Positions 23,801-34,657 are shown, numbered from the stretch's first letter. The stretch: 40,677 nucleotides of DNA from Vitrella brassicaformis (GCA_001179505.1 CDMY01000601.1:1-40677), one strand, 5' to 3'. Notes: generated from the sequence alone by a model not told the origin. Numbers and translations are program-made.

Positions 23801-24307
23801 GCACTCGGGTGGGTGGGNNNNNNNNNNNNNNNNNNNNNNNNNNNNNNNNNNNNNNNNNNNNNNNNNNNNNNNNNNNNNNNNNNNNNNNNNNNNNNNNNNN
23901 NNNNNNNNNNNNNNNNNNNNNNNNNNNNNNNNNNNNNNNNNNNNNNNNNNNNNNNNNNNNNNNNNNNNNNNNNNNNNNNNNNNNNNNNNNNNNNNNNNNN
24001 NNNNNNNNNNNNNNNNNNNNNNNNNNNNNNNNNNNNNNNNNNNNNNNNNNNNNNNNNNNNNNNNNNNNNNNNNNNNNNNNNNNNNNNNNNNNNNNNNNNN
24101 NNNNNNNNNNNNNNNNNGGGGGGGGGGGGGGGGCCGGAGAGAGAAAGACATAGATGGCATGACTGACGCACAGCATAGAGGTCGATGTGTGTCGGGTGTG
24201 TGTGTGTGTGTGCGTTTATGTGTGTCGTCAGGTTTTTGTCGCCGGGCTTCTTTCAGAAGGTGGTTGTGGCGTCTGAGAATGAGGACCTGCTGCATGGACG
24301 GGCATGA
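20886..24307 (+). CDS. Double CRAL-TRIO (Sec14-like) protein with N-terminal leader
   Basis: Sec14/CRAL-TRIO domains bind and exchange small lipophilic ligands such as phospholipids or carotenoids. Six exons (20886-22396, 22509-23036, 23108-23369, 23459-23572, 23648-23808, 24232-24307) join to 883 residues. A hydrophobic leader (LFAACLVLRFLTATGV) is followed by PNAFILPP and then a basic, serine-rich stretch, which resembles a bipartite plastid leader in algae with complex plastids; this is inference. The first lipid-binding unit lies at about 255-560 and the second at about 630-883. They align with each other: both have the N-terminal helical part (GDIRLLRYLRK; GDYRLMRYLTA), then EFLRFWVYIAEVISIEADRLS or EFRDFWLHYSEYVTIQVDRLS, then HYPET, then the hydrophobic core strand region. 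A glutamine run encoded by CAG is at about 22729-22749. The 300-N gap lies wholly inside the last intron, so the protein is complete if the flanking splice sites are right. Confidence 0.82.
23818..24117. other. Assembly gap (300 N) next to a G run
   Basis: Exactly 300 N, preceded by GGGTGGG and followed by 16 consecutive G (24118-24133). It falls in the last intron of the CRAL-TRIO gene, between the donor at 23809 and the acceptor at 24231. The real length is unknown; a G homopolymer probably stopped sequencing or assembly. The window also ends in a G run (from about 40664). Confidence 0.98.
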
Positions 24308-25030
24308 TGATGGATGGATGGATTAAGCAACCTATCCATCCATCCATCCATACGTCGATGCATGAAGGCAGCTCGATGGGTGTACAGCTAGCCAGGCAGC
24401 CACAGTTGGCCAGGGCAGGGCTTGTTACGTTGTGTTGCGTTGCGTTGCGTTTGTACATAGCTGACTTGGTCCTGTCCGTCTATCTGTCGGTCTGTCCTGT
24501 GGCTGACGTCATGCCTGTCTGTCTGTCTGTATGCCTTGATGCCCATTTTTGTGATGCCTCACCATGGCACGAAGTGACTGACACAGCCGGCTTGGTTCAT
24601 CTTTACCTGCATGAGCTCCTTGCGACATGAGTGAATGACAGGAAGAAGTTGTCCCCACACTGGATCACCTGTGAGTTGTCCCAGTGACTCTGTCTATTTC
24701 TCGTTCTCAGCGAGTAATGCACATGCATCGTCCATTGTAGTGCTGTCGTCAGATCAAGACACATACATACATACATACATACGGCCTTTGCGTGCTCCTC
24801 CATCTCGAAAAGGCGGGAAAAGGCAGCAAGGGCTCTGATCGAGTGAGGATCGACTCGCTGATTTTCTCGGATCTGGCACATTCATTTCCCGATGTTTGCA
24901 CACGAGTCGCTTCTCAGTGTGATCAGTCACACATTTCGCCGAAGAAACAGCCGAAAGGAGGGCGGAAGCGCTTTCGAAGCGATCTTGCAAGCTCAAGAAT
25001 GAGGAAGAGAACGTGCAGGCACTTGTAGTG
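24308..25030. other. Intergenic region upstream of RIO1 kinase
   Basis: This 723-base spacer holds the 3' flank of the CRAL-TRIO gene and presumably the RIO1 promoter. It starts with a GGAT/ATCC inverted repeat (24308-24353) able to fold into a stem of about 15 base pairs, then a GTTGC pentamer repeat (24430-24450), GTCT-rich sequence (24475-24535) and a short CATA repeat (24764-24782). No coding signal was seen. Confidence 0.6.
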
Positions 25031-27769
25031 ATGCAGAAGGGCACCAAAACAGCCGAGTAAGTGCACACCCTTAGCTCAGTGTGTCACCGGCGAAGATCTC
25101 TGCATGGTATGTGTGTTGTCGTTCAGCATCGATTCGGAGGACGAGGCGTTCGACGGGACGTTCGACTGGGACAGCCAGCAGGTAAGGCGGAGGAATGACA
25201 CACACACAGACGGGAAGCGCACGAACACCCTTTGGTTCCGCAGCAACGCGCCTTGGCCACGCGAGGCGAATCAGTGACGGCGGCCGAGAGCGCGCCGGAG
25301 CCAGACGAGTACTTCTCCGATAGCGATGATGTATACAGTGACGATCTCGAGGACGTCGATGACTTCGCTGTCTATGGATCAACCCAGGTACAGTGCGTGA
25401 GCGGGTAGATGGTGTGTGTGTGTGTGTGTCGATCTATGGATGGATGCTGCTCGTTGTTTGTCTGTCAGGGTCGCGGACCGAACGCCCAGAGCGGCCAGTC
25501 ATCCTCTGCCAGGACGTATCAGCCGCTACAGCATCGCGTGGCCGGCATCACCGAGAGAATGAGCCTCAACTACAGCCCCTTGCCAGACGATCTCACCGGC
25601 ACCACGGTCGACCAGGTTGCCAAAAACTCCATCATCAGCGGACAGAAAAAGGCCGCACAACACCGGTCGGTGGGGCGGCAGGCAGGCAGGCAGACAGACA
25701 AGCGACAGCCATGTGTGTGTGTGTTGTGTGGTCAGCCATCGCGGGTTGACGCAGGACACTCGTGCGACGGTAGAGCAGGTGTTGGATCCCCGGACGAGGC
25801 TCATCCTGACCAAGCTGCTCAACAGGGGCCTCTTCAGCGAGATATATGGATGCATCAGCACAGGCAAAGAGGTCAGCCAGCCAGGGAAACACTCCACCAC
25901 ACCACATGGCTGAGTGCATCTGGGCGTACACACAACGTACGTATCACCAGGCGAATGTGTACTATGCCGTGACGGAGGATGGTGGAGAGCGCGCCGTCAA
26001 GATCTTCAAGACGTCCATCCTCGTCTTCAAGGACAGATCAAGATACGTCGAGGTCAGCCAACACACCACACCCACCCGAGGGGGGTGGACACAACACACG
26101 TGTTCTTATCTGTCAGGGTGAGTTTCGCTTTCGCCGTGGGTACATCAAGTCCAGCAATCCCCGCCGCATGGTGGCCCAGTGGGCAGAGAAGGAGTACAGA
26201 AACCTCAAACGAATCGCAGCCAGCGGCATCAGGTCAGTGGTGGAACCAGGAAGCCGCCCAGACAGCGCTCACAGTGAGACCGTGTTGACGTCCTTTCGGC
26301 TTGTGTGTGTGTGTGTGTGCGTGTGTGTGTGTGCGTTCAGGTGTCCGGCGGGGATAGAGCTGCGTTCCCACGTGCTGGTCATGAGCTTCGTGGGACGGGA
26401 TGAGGTGGCTGCTCCGAGGCTCAAGGATGCCATCGCAGACATGACACACGTACGCCGGCTGACAGGGAAGACACACATCAGCCAAGCGGGGCAATCGATC
26501 CTGTGACCCCCCTCCCTGTGTGTGTGCATCATCGATCAGGATGAGACGTGGCGGGCCTACGTGGAGGTGGTGGCCACCATGCGCACTCTCTACCAGGTCA
26601 GCCAGCACACTCACTCGTTGCCACACCATATCCCTCCCTCCCTCCTGCAGACCGGCCGTTTGGTCCACGGCGACCTGTCAGACTACAACTTGCTATGGCA
26701 TGATGGCCACGTGACGGTCATCGACGTGTCCCAATCGGTGGAGCACGACCACCCCCACTCACTCGACTTCCTCAAGAGGGACTGCGTCAACGTCACGGCA
26801 TTCTTCAGGAAATACTCCGCCCAAGAGACACAGGCCAGCACATCCACGCCGCCGCCCGGTCTTCTGTCGGTCATGACTCTGTTCGACTGGATCATCGCCG
26901 CAGAGCTGCCGTCAGACTTCCCTCCTGCCAATGAGGATGGAGTAGGGGCGGGCGAGGGTGAGGGCTACGAGGCCTTCGACGGCCTGTGTGCGCGGCTGGA
27001 TGTGTGGCTGCGGTCGGTGCATCAGCTGATGGTGCAGCCGCCAGAGACTGCTCCGGCGGACGGCGATAGGAGAGGAGGTGTGGGTCTGACGGCAGGTGAG
27101 GCGGCCAGGCGGCGGCATAATGAGGCCGACGAGGCGCTTTTCCTCGAGACCTGGATGCCCTCACACCTGCACCAGGTACACAAACGCCTGCAAATACATC
27201 CGCAGCCTTCTCCTGTCTATGTTCGTCCCGGTGTGTGTGCAGGTGTCCGATCTGGCAGTGCTCGAGAAGGAGATGGAACGCCGGCAGCGGGGCGAGGACA
27301 CGCTCTTCGAGCGGTTTCTTGGAACGGCCCCGCCCTCTTCTGCTGCCGACCAAAAGTCATCGACTGGCGACACACACGGCAGCAGGGAGGAGGCACAGGG
27401 AGAGGGCGGGCAGCAGGGTCAGGAGGAGCAGGAGAGCGATGGCGTTGCAGAGAGTGACAGCAACGATGATGATGACGACCAAGATGACAAGTTCGACGGT
27501 CGGTGAGAGATGCATGGATGGATGGAGGCACTCACTCGGTGTGTTGTCATGGTTCACACACTCTTTGCAGGTCACCGCCCCGACGGCGTGAGCAAGAAGG
27601 AGTGGAAGCAGAAAGTCAAGGAGGTCAGGAGAGCTGCACGGCACAGACATATCTATGGTGCTATCGGTCACGGTCGCCATCCATGTGTCAGGATCGTCGC
27701 GAGAAGCGCAAGACCAAGATGCCCAAAGCAGTCAAGAAGAAGGCCGTCAACAAAGCCAAAAACAGATAG
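25031..27769 (+). CDS. RIOK1: RIO1-type atypical serine kinase/ATPase
   Basis: RIO1 acts in the cytoplasm on late pre-40S ribosomal particles. Thirteen exons close exactly to 617 residues: 25031-25056, 25127-25181, 25244-25387, 25469-25665, 25736-25871, 25951-26052, 26117-26232, 26341-26449, 26540-26596, 26651-27175, 27243-27498, 27571-27623, 27692-27769. After an acidic N-terminus (about 10-55) come the RIO nucleotide loop STGKEANVYYAV, catalytic AVKIFK (Lys203), the active-site motif VHGDLSDYN (Asp322, Asn327) and the metal-binding [12 protein letters not shown] (Asp339), which is specific to RIO1. An acidic aspartate run and a strongly basic tail ([11 protein letters not shown]) end the protein, as in other RIO1 proteins. 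The active-site motif has Gly where many relatives have Ala. The first exon is only 26 bases, but its frame and donor fit; the start could be further upstream. Confidence 0.95.
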
Positions 27770-28158
27770 ACAGACGATGGCGCTACGCATGCTGTTGGTG
27801 GTGGTCGTTGCTGATGTACCCCACGTGTGCCCAAGTATTGTATGTTTATGTGTCTGTGAATGTTGTGTGTGTGTGTGCGTGTGCGTGTTGGTTTTGTCCT
27901 TTCGATGGACGCTGACGAACGAACATGTTTTGATTCTCTTCATGATCATGAAAGAAGATGCCATACAAGTTCCTTCCTCATATCGACACGACGCGAAGAC
28001 ATAGAGAGTCAGCAAGTATCAGCAAGCGACCAGCAAGCCACCCACCCCAGTGGCCATCAACAAAAATGAAACAAGCCCTGCCCTGACATGCAGAATCCTA
28101 TCGATAGCTAGCTTCCCACCAACACAACACAACTCGACACACAACCCAACACCGCTAG
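27770..28158. other. Convergent intergenic region, RIO1 / phytochelatin synthase
   Basis: These 389 bases separate two convergent 3' ends. They hold a GT-rich tract (27860-27895) and otherwise unremarkable sequence with CTAGCTAG-type short palindromes near 28105-28163. No gene was seen; probably the 3' untranslated regions of both neighbours. Confidence 0.6.
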
Positions 28159-30613
28159 CTAGATCTTGCCTTCCTTGGGCTGCCGTGTCAGAGAGAACCG
28201 ATACAGCTCCTCAAATATCGCCCTCAGCCGACTCACCTCAGACACTATCAGCTCCCGCCCGCCTGCCTCGCCCTCACCACCCGCCCCCTCTGTTAGCGAC
28301 AGCACCACACTCTCGCAGGCGGCGTCGAACAGATGAAGCAGGGGCCGGGGAAGCGATAAAAAGAGAACGAAGCAGGCGTCATAGAGGGTAACGGCGATCC
28401 GTTCCTCCTCCTTCTGGCCCTCTTCGTTGGGCACCTCCAGGGGGGCGTGGACACCTGCTGACGGGCTGAGGACACTCGAGCTGTCCGTCGCGAAAGGCCG
28501 GGGGCGGGGAGGTATGTCGGTGTCTGATGTCGGTGGCGGCTGGGTGTGGGTGGACGTAGAGGTGGAGGTGGAGGTGGGCTTTGCCTTAATGTTCTGCCAC
28601 ACCTGCTCGAAGATGACAGAGTCGATGTTTTCCTCCTCATACACACCTGCGTGAATCCAACACACGCGACATATATGGCATCGATGTGTGCGGCTCGATT
28701 TCACGATGGTCCGACTCACCCGAGAGTTGTTGATGAAGGGGGAACTTGCGCAGGGCCGCTATGCATTGGCTCACCCGCTGCTTCTCGGCATCGTCGACTG
28801 ACAGACCACACACAATGCAGAACATGCCCACGCATTCCATTCTTCTCTTCTATCCACTGTCCCTCTCGTACTTACTCGGTGCCGTGTCGAAGTGAATCTG
28901 CGGAGTGAAGGGCGTCCGAGACAAGAATCTGCTCAGCCGCTCGTACTCCAGCACCACAGACGAGCTCGCATCAGCGTCACCAGCAGCTGATGCACTTCTT
29001 TGACAGTGTGTGTGCAGCGCCATCGCCTGCATCGCTGTCGTCGTCGCCACGAGACTCAGCATCGACGGCGTCCGCACAAGGCCGCGCAGGAACAGCCGGA
29101 AGCACTCCATCAGCTTCTCCATCGGCAGACGAGCCTCCCAATCCCCAGCCACATAGCTCACGCCGTTGGGGCGGCCGGTGGGAGCGGGTGCAGGCGCCTC
29201 GCCTGCCCCTGACGGCTCTCGGCAGGGACACTCCTCGCAGGCAGAGGCAGATGAGGCGCGTCCGTCGACCGGGCCGGCAGGGAGTTTGCCTTGCAGCTGT
29301 AGGATTGAAGACCGGAAGGACTTGAAGATCCAGCCGGCGGATGCTTGTGGCGGGAACTCGACGCGGAAGAGGGCGAGTGGTGCCTTTGACTTGTCCTTCT
29401 CGGCCTTGGATATCATCATCCAGCCGCGGGAGTGACCTGACATGGATGGACAAGACAGGGCAGACAAATGCACGCATCGTGAATGGCGTTTACATCGGTA
29501 TGTGCTGTACCTGTGGATGGGTCTTTGAGCGTCATGGCCTGGTAGAGCTGCGAGAGCGACACCCCTGACACAGAAGAAAACACAACGGAATGAGAATGAT
29601 CTGTGACGTCTTCACGCCTCTCTGCATACTGGTGCCCTTACAGTGTGGTGGGTATTTGAATCTTGCCACATCAAGAATCAGCACCTTGTCAGACCCACGG
29701 TGGAATCCGCCTGCACACACAAACCACACAAATGCACCAACAGCCGTCTGGAATGAGTGTCGTGTCCTTTGCTGCCGCGGGAAGGAAAGCTGTATACTTA
29801 CCGATGGGGCTGAAGTGACCCGTGCCCGTCTGGCCAAGGCCACTACGGCAGTACGACACGATACAGAAGCCGCTGGCCGGGTCGGAGCAGGCCTTCTCGA
29901 CCAACACACGGAACTGCATGAGTGACCACAGACAGAAAACACACCGATGTTTGCTGCATGTGTGAGTGGGTGTGTGTATCTTTTTGGTTTGCTCACCTGT
30001 TCCAGTGATGCAGGAGTGCCTGCCGGCACACCAGCGGATGGCCTTGCTGGTTCGTCCGGCTCGGCTGCCTCTGTTGCTCGGTAGGTGTCCACGCGGCAGC
30101 CATTGCATCGGGCCAGACACGCGAACTGCTCGAAGTTGATGCCCTCTTGTTTGACTGTTTCGGTTCCGACGCAGCAATCGAGCATCTCCTCGTGATACCA
30201 ACGCCACGACCCCTTCTGCATCACACACACACACACACCACATCACACAAACATCACAGACGTGGACGCATAGACAGATAGATGTGTATCCATTTCGGTT
30301 GGCTGACCCATGTCCGGAAGGGGTCAATCTGCAGAGCGTTCAAAACCATGGTGAGAGTGGACAGGCCACAGAATGCCGGCTCGTCCTGAGTCCGAAACTG
30401 CTCCGAGAGAGGGAAGAAGGCCTCCATGTGGCCCCCCAGCAGGGCCTCCTGGAACAGCTGTTTGCCCTCGGTGGACGTGAATGCGACGCAGCCGGCAGGG
30501 AGGGCCCGGCGGTAGAAGGACAAGTACTGGTTGGCTGTGCTGGGCGGCGGGGAGAGAGCTGAAGCCGTCGCCATCATGCGGTGAGCTGCCAGGCCAAAGA
30601 CGCTACGAAACAT
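28159..30613 (-). CDS. PCS: Phytochelatin synthase (glutathione gamma-glutamylcysteinyltransferase)
   Basis: PCS is a papain-like enzyme that removes glycine from glutathione and transfers gamma-glutamylcysteine to another glutathione, making metal-binding phytochelatins; it also trims glutathione S-conjugates. Eight exons give 628 residues: 30613-30308, 30215-29997, 29923-29812, 29710-29642, 29564-29511, 29436-28876, 28797-28720, 28646-28159. The catalytic triad is visible: Cys82 in [11 protein letters not shown], His208 in GTGHFSPIG and Asp226 in [14 protein letters not shown]. The His-Asp spacing of 18 equals that of plant PCS. The Cys-His spacing is about 20 longer because of an alanine/proline-rich insert near residues 150-170. 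The variable C-terminal half has one cysteine cluster (CEECPC) and a low-complexity Thr/Ser/Pro stretch. An upstream-most ATG was used; a second Met-Met pair follows at 13-14. It is divergent from the acetyltransferase gene. Confidence 0.95.
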
Positions 30614-30754
30614 CGCCCTGCAGCTGCATATCTATGGAGGAAGATGTCCACTTCGTCCGGGGCACCCCAAGACGCCCCCTTTCCCTCTCTCAGAAAGCCT
30701 CGTCCTTTCTGCCAGCTTGGCATCTGCGAGCTTAGCTCAAGCGTCAAAGCAAGG
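30614..30754. promoter_or_regulatory. Divergent promoter region, phytochelatin synthase / NAT8-like gene
   Basis: Only 141 bases separate the two start codons. If the acetyltransferase uses the in-frame ATG at 30644, the gap shrinks to 30 bases. Shared or overlapping promoters are therefore likely, which would let both genes respond together. I see no clear TATA box or metal-response core I would defend. Confidence 0.5.
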
Positions 30755-31971
30755 ATGGCAGGGCCAACAAAGGGCAGGCGGCCGAGCCCCCTGATTGACA
30801 GAAAGGACTCCCTCGCCCTGCTGACCATTCGGACCTACGAGGCCAAGGACGAGGAGTACGTCAAATCCCTCCTGTTTGCACACGCACGCTCCCAGATATG
30901 GCCGGCCGTCAAGTTCTTCACCTTCCGCAACATGCAGGTCACATAAGAAGCAGGGAGGGATGGATGGATGATGCTGTGACTTGTCTGTGTGTGTGTTTGT
31001 GTGCAGGAGTGGCTGATTCTGTTTGTGCTGTTCAAGCTCTATGTGTCCTTTGTGGAACTCCTGATCATATTTGGGCTCTTCGTCATCTGGCTCTTCATAC
31101 GAGCAAAGGTCGCTGACAAATAAGCACTATAGCACGCTGCGTCAGGCCCCCTCTCACTCTGTGTGTGATGCGTTGGCTGCTTCTCTGTCTGTCCTGAGGA
31201 CAGTGGGAGTTCGAGTCGTACATCTACACGAGCTGCCACGACCTCGACGACATTGACAACATCTACCTCAAAGAAACAGGGTCACACTTCTGGGTAAGGT
31301 AAAGGACACATACATGGCATGCCTTCGATGCTGCAGAGATGATATACCGATAGATTTATTCTGCCCTCTCCGCCGCTCTCAGGTGGCTGAGGTGCCCCTG
31401 CCTTCGGCGGCCTCGCACCTCAAGTCCAAGCCCTCACAACACGGTCACAGTGAGGATGAGGACCGGATGATCGTCGGGTGCATTGCCGTCACGCCCTCGG
31501 TCGAGGAGCCACGGCGGGTGGCGCAGGTCATGCGACTCGTCGTGGCACAACAGTCCAGAAGAATGAGAGTCGGTACGCACGCAGAACGACCTACCGACCA
31601 CCCAGCCACGTGGCTTCGATGTGGTGTGTGTATGTCGGTTTGTGATGGCAGGCACATCGATGCTAAAGGAGCTGGAGGCCTTTTGTCTGAAGGGCGGCTT
31701 TGAGGAGATCCGGTTCTGGGCCAACAACCTCAGGCCAGAAGCCATCAGATTCTGTACTTGATAGGCACAACACAGACAGACAGACAGACAGTTAGTTGGC
31801 TGGATATGTGAGTGACTTCCCTGTCTTCCAGATGAGTCCAATGGCTACGAGATCCTGTCCATCCACCAGCGCAATCTCATGCGCGGCGATCTGGTGCTCC
31901 TCAGACGACTCCTCGCCGGGACCAAAAGCGACCTGTCGCCTTCCTTACGACACGCCGATAGCACATTCTAG
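30755..31971 (+). CDS. Membrane-anchored GNAT N-acetyltransferase, NAT8/camello-like
   Basis: Six exons close to 268 residues: 30755-30937, 31007-31108, 31204-31293, 31383-31572, 31652-31753, 31832-31971. The layout matches NAT8-type enzymes of the endoplasmic reticulum: an N-terminal IRTYEAKDEEYV block, a long hydrophobic hairpin (about 62-95, entirely within exon 2), a HFWVAEV strand, an acetyl-CoA loop region (RLVVAQQSRRMRVGTSML) and the C-terminal RFYESNGYE motif. NAT8 relatives acetylate cysteine S-conjugates or protein lysines using acetyl-CoA; which applies here cannot be told. The protein has an unusual charged, histidine-containing insert (about 160-170) before the core strand. An alternative in-frame ATG lies at 30644. 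Confidence 0.85.
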
Positions 31972-32337
31972 GCGTACCGACGGTTGGTTTCTACCTTTTT
32001 TTTCTTTTTGAGAGTGCGGTGCGACACACGTGCAGGGAGGGCATCGACAGCACGCACATGTATGTATGGATGGATGGATGTACAATTACTAGGTGGGTCG
32101 GAGGCGGCTGCGTTTCTCGCGGGTGTGCTTTTTCGTTTGTCGGGCGGGCGGGCGGGGCATGGACACACACCTGTAGATTGATTGACTGGCTGACTGACTG
32201 GAGACGGGCGCTGCCCGTGTGTGGACGCTAGCCAGCCAATGTGAAATTGCTGACAGAGAGATCTTGTCCACCAGTCAATCAGAGGTCGTCACACTAGTAT
32301 ATACATCACACACACACACACACACTGATCGATCCAG
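31972..32337. other. Convergent intergenic region at the right inner breakpoint
   Basis: These 366 bases lie between the acetyltransferase and the right MED6 copy. The inner boundary of the inverted duplication falls near 32240. The part to its left is unique, with a T-rich tract (31996-32011), a short GGAT repeat (32068-32080) and a GGGC repeat (32141-32157). No gene was seen. Confidence 0.65.
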
Positions 32338-33583
32338 CTAGCTTTGCACATCATGGTCAGCAACACGGGCACCACCAGCAGCAGCAGCACCAGCAACAGC
32401 AACTGGGGCGCCGCTCTGTGTCTGTTGGTCTCCAGCCGGGGCCGGCATGGCGGCCTGCAGCCCATAGAACTCATTCTGCGGTGGCTGAGAGCAGAACTCG
32501 CGATGCTCGTCCACAAACCTACACACACACACACATCCGATGTCACACACACAGACACACACACACACACGGATGGATGGATTGCACCTCCTGCTGGTAG
32601 CTCACGTGTGTTTGTCCCTGGCGAATCGTGCGGCCCGGCTGTGGAGTGCGTCTGCGAGGAAGGTGAAGCGGCGCCGCTTGAAGGTGCAGAGCGATATGTC
32701 CACACCGGCAGGGTAAGTCCTCCTCTGCTTGGACGCCTGGTGGGCGCCTTCCTTGGCAGCGGTGCGTGTGGTGCCGTCGGTGCGCCACTCGTAGCCGTGA
32801 GCGAGCGAGAAGCGCCACAGCCCCCTCACCGTCTCAAACCACTCATCTGAACCACACACACACACAGATCAACACACACACAGATCAACACACTCACAGA
32901 GAGAGAGAGTGGGTATCGATATCGGCTGCTGACCAAGGCTGGTGGCCGTGTCCGTGAGGCGTTTGTTGAGCAGCCGCAGCAGAGATGGCGCCTCGTAAAT
33001 GACACTGTCCAACACGTAATACGTCTGCACCACACACACACACGCAGAGAGAGACCGCAGCACACCACCACCAGTGGTGAGGCAGGCACCCACGAGTGAT
33101 TCAGTCGGTCAGTGAATGTACGTTTGTCGGGTGCGTGACGTTGGCCTTTCGCGTCAGTTTGGCGATGATCCAGAGGTCTGAGAAGGTGATGAGCCCCCGC
33201 TGCTGCAGCTCCTCCGTGGGAATCGACTGCACCACACGATACTCGACGCCATCCAAATCACTGCAAACACACACACGCAAGCAAACACACTCGCATGAGT
33301 CACAGCGGTTGTCTCGCCGCTGTCTGCCTGTCCGTTTGACTCACTCAGGCACCTCTTCGCCTCGCCGCAGCCGCTCGTTCAGCGCCGACGAGTCGTAAAA
33401 TGGCGAACCGTAGAAATCTGCACTCAGACAAGAAAGCACACATCATTCACTCATTGCTTGTCTGTCTGTCTGTCAGTGCCGTGGATGAGCACATTGCATG
33501 ATATTGGTGTTGTCCAGCGGGTTGTCGCGCAGAAAGTCCTCATCGCGATGGGCACGGAACCGTGGGTCGTCTAAGCTCTCCAT
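32338..33583 (-). CDS. MED6: Mediator complex subunit 6, right copy
   Basis: Second intact MED6, with six exons at 33583-33493, 33417-33345, 33260-33122, 33024-32934, 32846-32606 and 32518-32338, giving 271 residues. The first five exons have exactly the same lengths as in the left copy. The last is six bases longer because of changes in the alanine-rich tail. The first 30 residues are identical to the left copy, and the NPFYD-like, YYVLDSVIYEAP and GYEW blocks are all present. Most introns also align base for base with the left copy; for example the second intron differs at only a few positions. The start is fixed by an in-frame TAG just upstream. It is divergent from the right RING gene. 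Having two near-identical copies of a single-copy core subunit is unusual. Confidence 0.92.
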
Positions 33584-33732
33584 CACGCCCTAGAGCTCCT
33601 GCAGGAGTGGTTTCAGGGAGCACCCTAGGAGGCCTAACGGCCAAGTCCTCTCTTACAATAATCAACCAACCTGTCGGTCTCTTCAGGCGAGCAGGCCTTT
33701 CCCGTCCCACGTGTGCTGCTCTGCCACATCAA
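33584..33732. promoter_or_regulatory. Divergent promoter region, right MED6 / RING gene
   Basis: A 149-base spacer between outward start codons. It includes a perfect 12-base palindrome CTCCTGCAGGAG (33596-33607) and an AGGCCTAACGGCC near-palindrome (about 33632-33644). Apart from the edges it does not resemble the left spacer (6507-6640), although the genes on both sides are clearly duplicated. The role is inferred from layout. Confidence 0.5.
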
Positions 33733-34625
33733 ATGAGGAAGGGGTCGCGTGAGCCGCAGCTGAGCGAGAGCGGCATCGATGCCATTGCCGCAGATCTACT
33801 CTCCTCTGACGGCAGCACCTTCGCCGTGGCAGCGCAACAAGTGGCAGATGCTTGTGTGAATGAGAGGCTCAACAAAAAGGAACAGCAGCGTCTCGATGCC
33901 CGCCTTCTCAAAGACAAAGACGGGCTGAGGCGCTTGCTGTCGCGGCTGGTAGATGATCGATACAGGGAGACTCAGCTGGCTGCGGCCGATCTGCTGGTCT
34001 TCCTCACTGTGGAGATCTGTCCCGCTCTTGCAGCTTTGCAGCTATCTCAGCTGGTCGATGTGGCTCCTGTCATTGTGGACGTGGTGGGCTGGAGGGAACC
34101 AACAGCCGCCAGCAGGGGCTATGGGCCTGACGAGAGCCTCGCCGTCAAACACGTCGTCAAAGCTGATGCTGCGGTGGATGTCATGACCTATGTGCGGCTG
34201 GTGCTTCTTGCCTCGGTGCTTCAGGCTCTGCAGGATGCCGCACCCGACGAGGGCGCTCGTCTGCGGGACTCAGTGCTCGCCAACCATCAGACCACCATCA
34301 AGCAGTGTCTGAAGGTCACCCGCACCGAAACACATCGGCCTGTTTCGAGTATGGCGATCTGCGCCTTCCAATCGCTGCTGCCGTTCAGCCCGCCGCCATC
34401 TTCACCCAATGAGGACCTCACGCCCATTCCCCTCCACCTGTCCCTGCCGCTGTATACATTGCTTGCCGACCATGTGGTTCAGCTGGCGAAAGGGGCAATC
34501 CACATGGACGCAGAGGGATGGCGGCTGGCGCTGACTCTGCCTCCTATTGTTGCCGGTACAGTTGTGCGGCAAGCCAGTTGTAAGTTGCACACATTCAAGT
34601 GCTACTGACCACTCCATTTGTCGTC

Positions 34626-34657
<32 letters not shown>

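Noticed and set aside
23432-24326. Long open frames running across the N gap
   Set aside because: They are open only because N codons were read through. The real exon ends at 23808 and the next begins at 24232.
24764-24782. Tandem simple repeats (CATA, CCAT, GTCT, GT runs) as a CRISPR array or satellite
   Set aside because: Units are 2-5 bases without spacers, scattered in introns and intergenic DNA; ordinary microsatellites.
31832-31971. Reading the acetyltransferase C-terminus as a separate small ORF
   Set aside because: The intron with donor GTACTT at 31754 restores RFYESNGYE across the junction, a standard GNAT motif.
33562-33732. Earlier start for the right RING gene at 33562
   Set aside because: It would overlap the MED6 start on the other strand, is not an ATG-based conserved start, and only the ATG at 33733 has an equivalent in the left copy.
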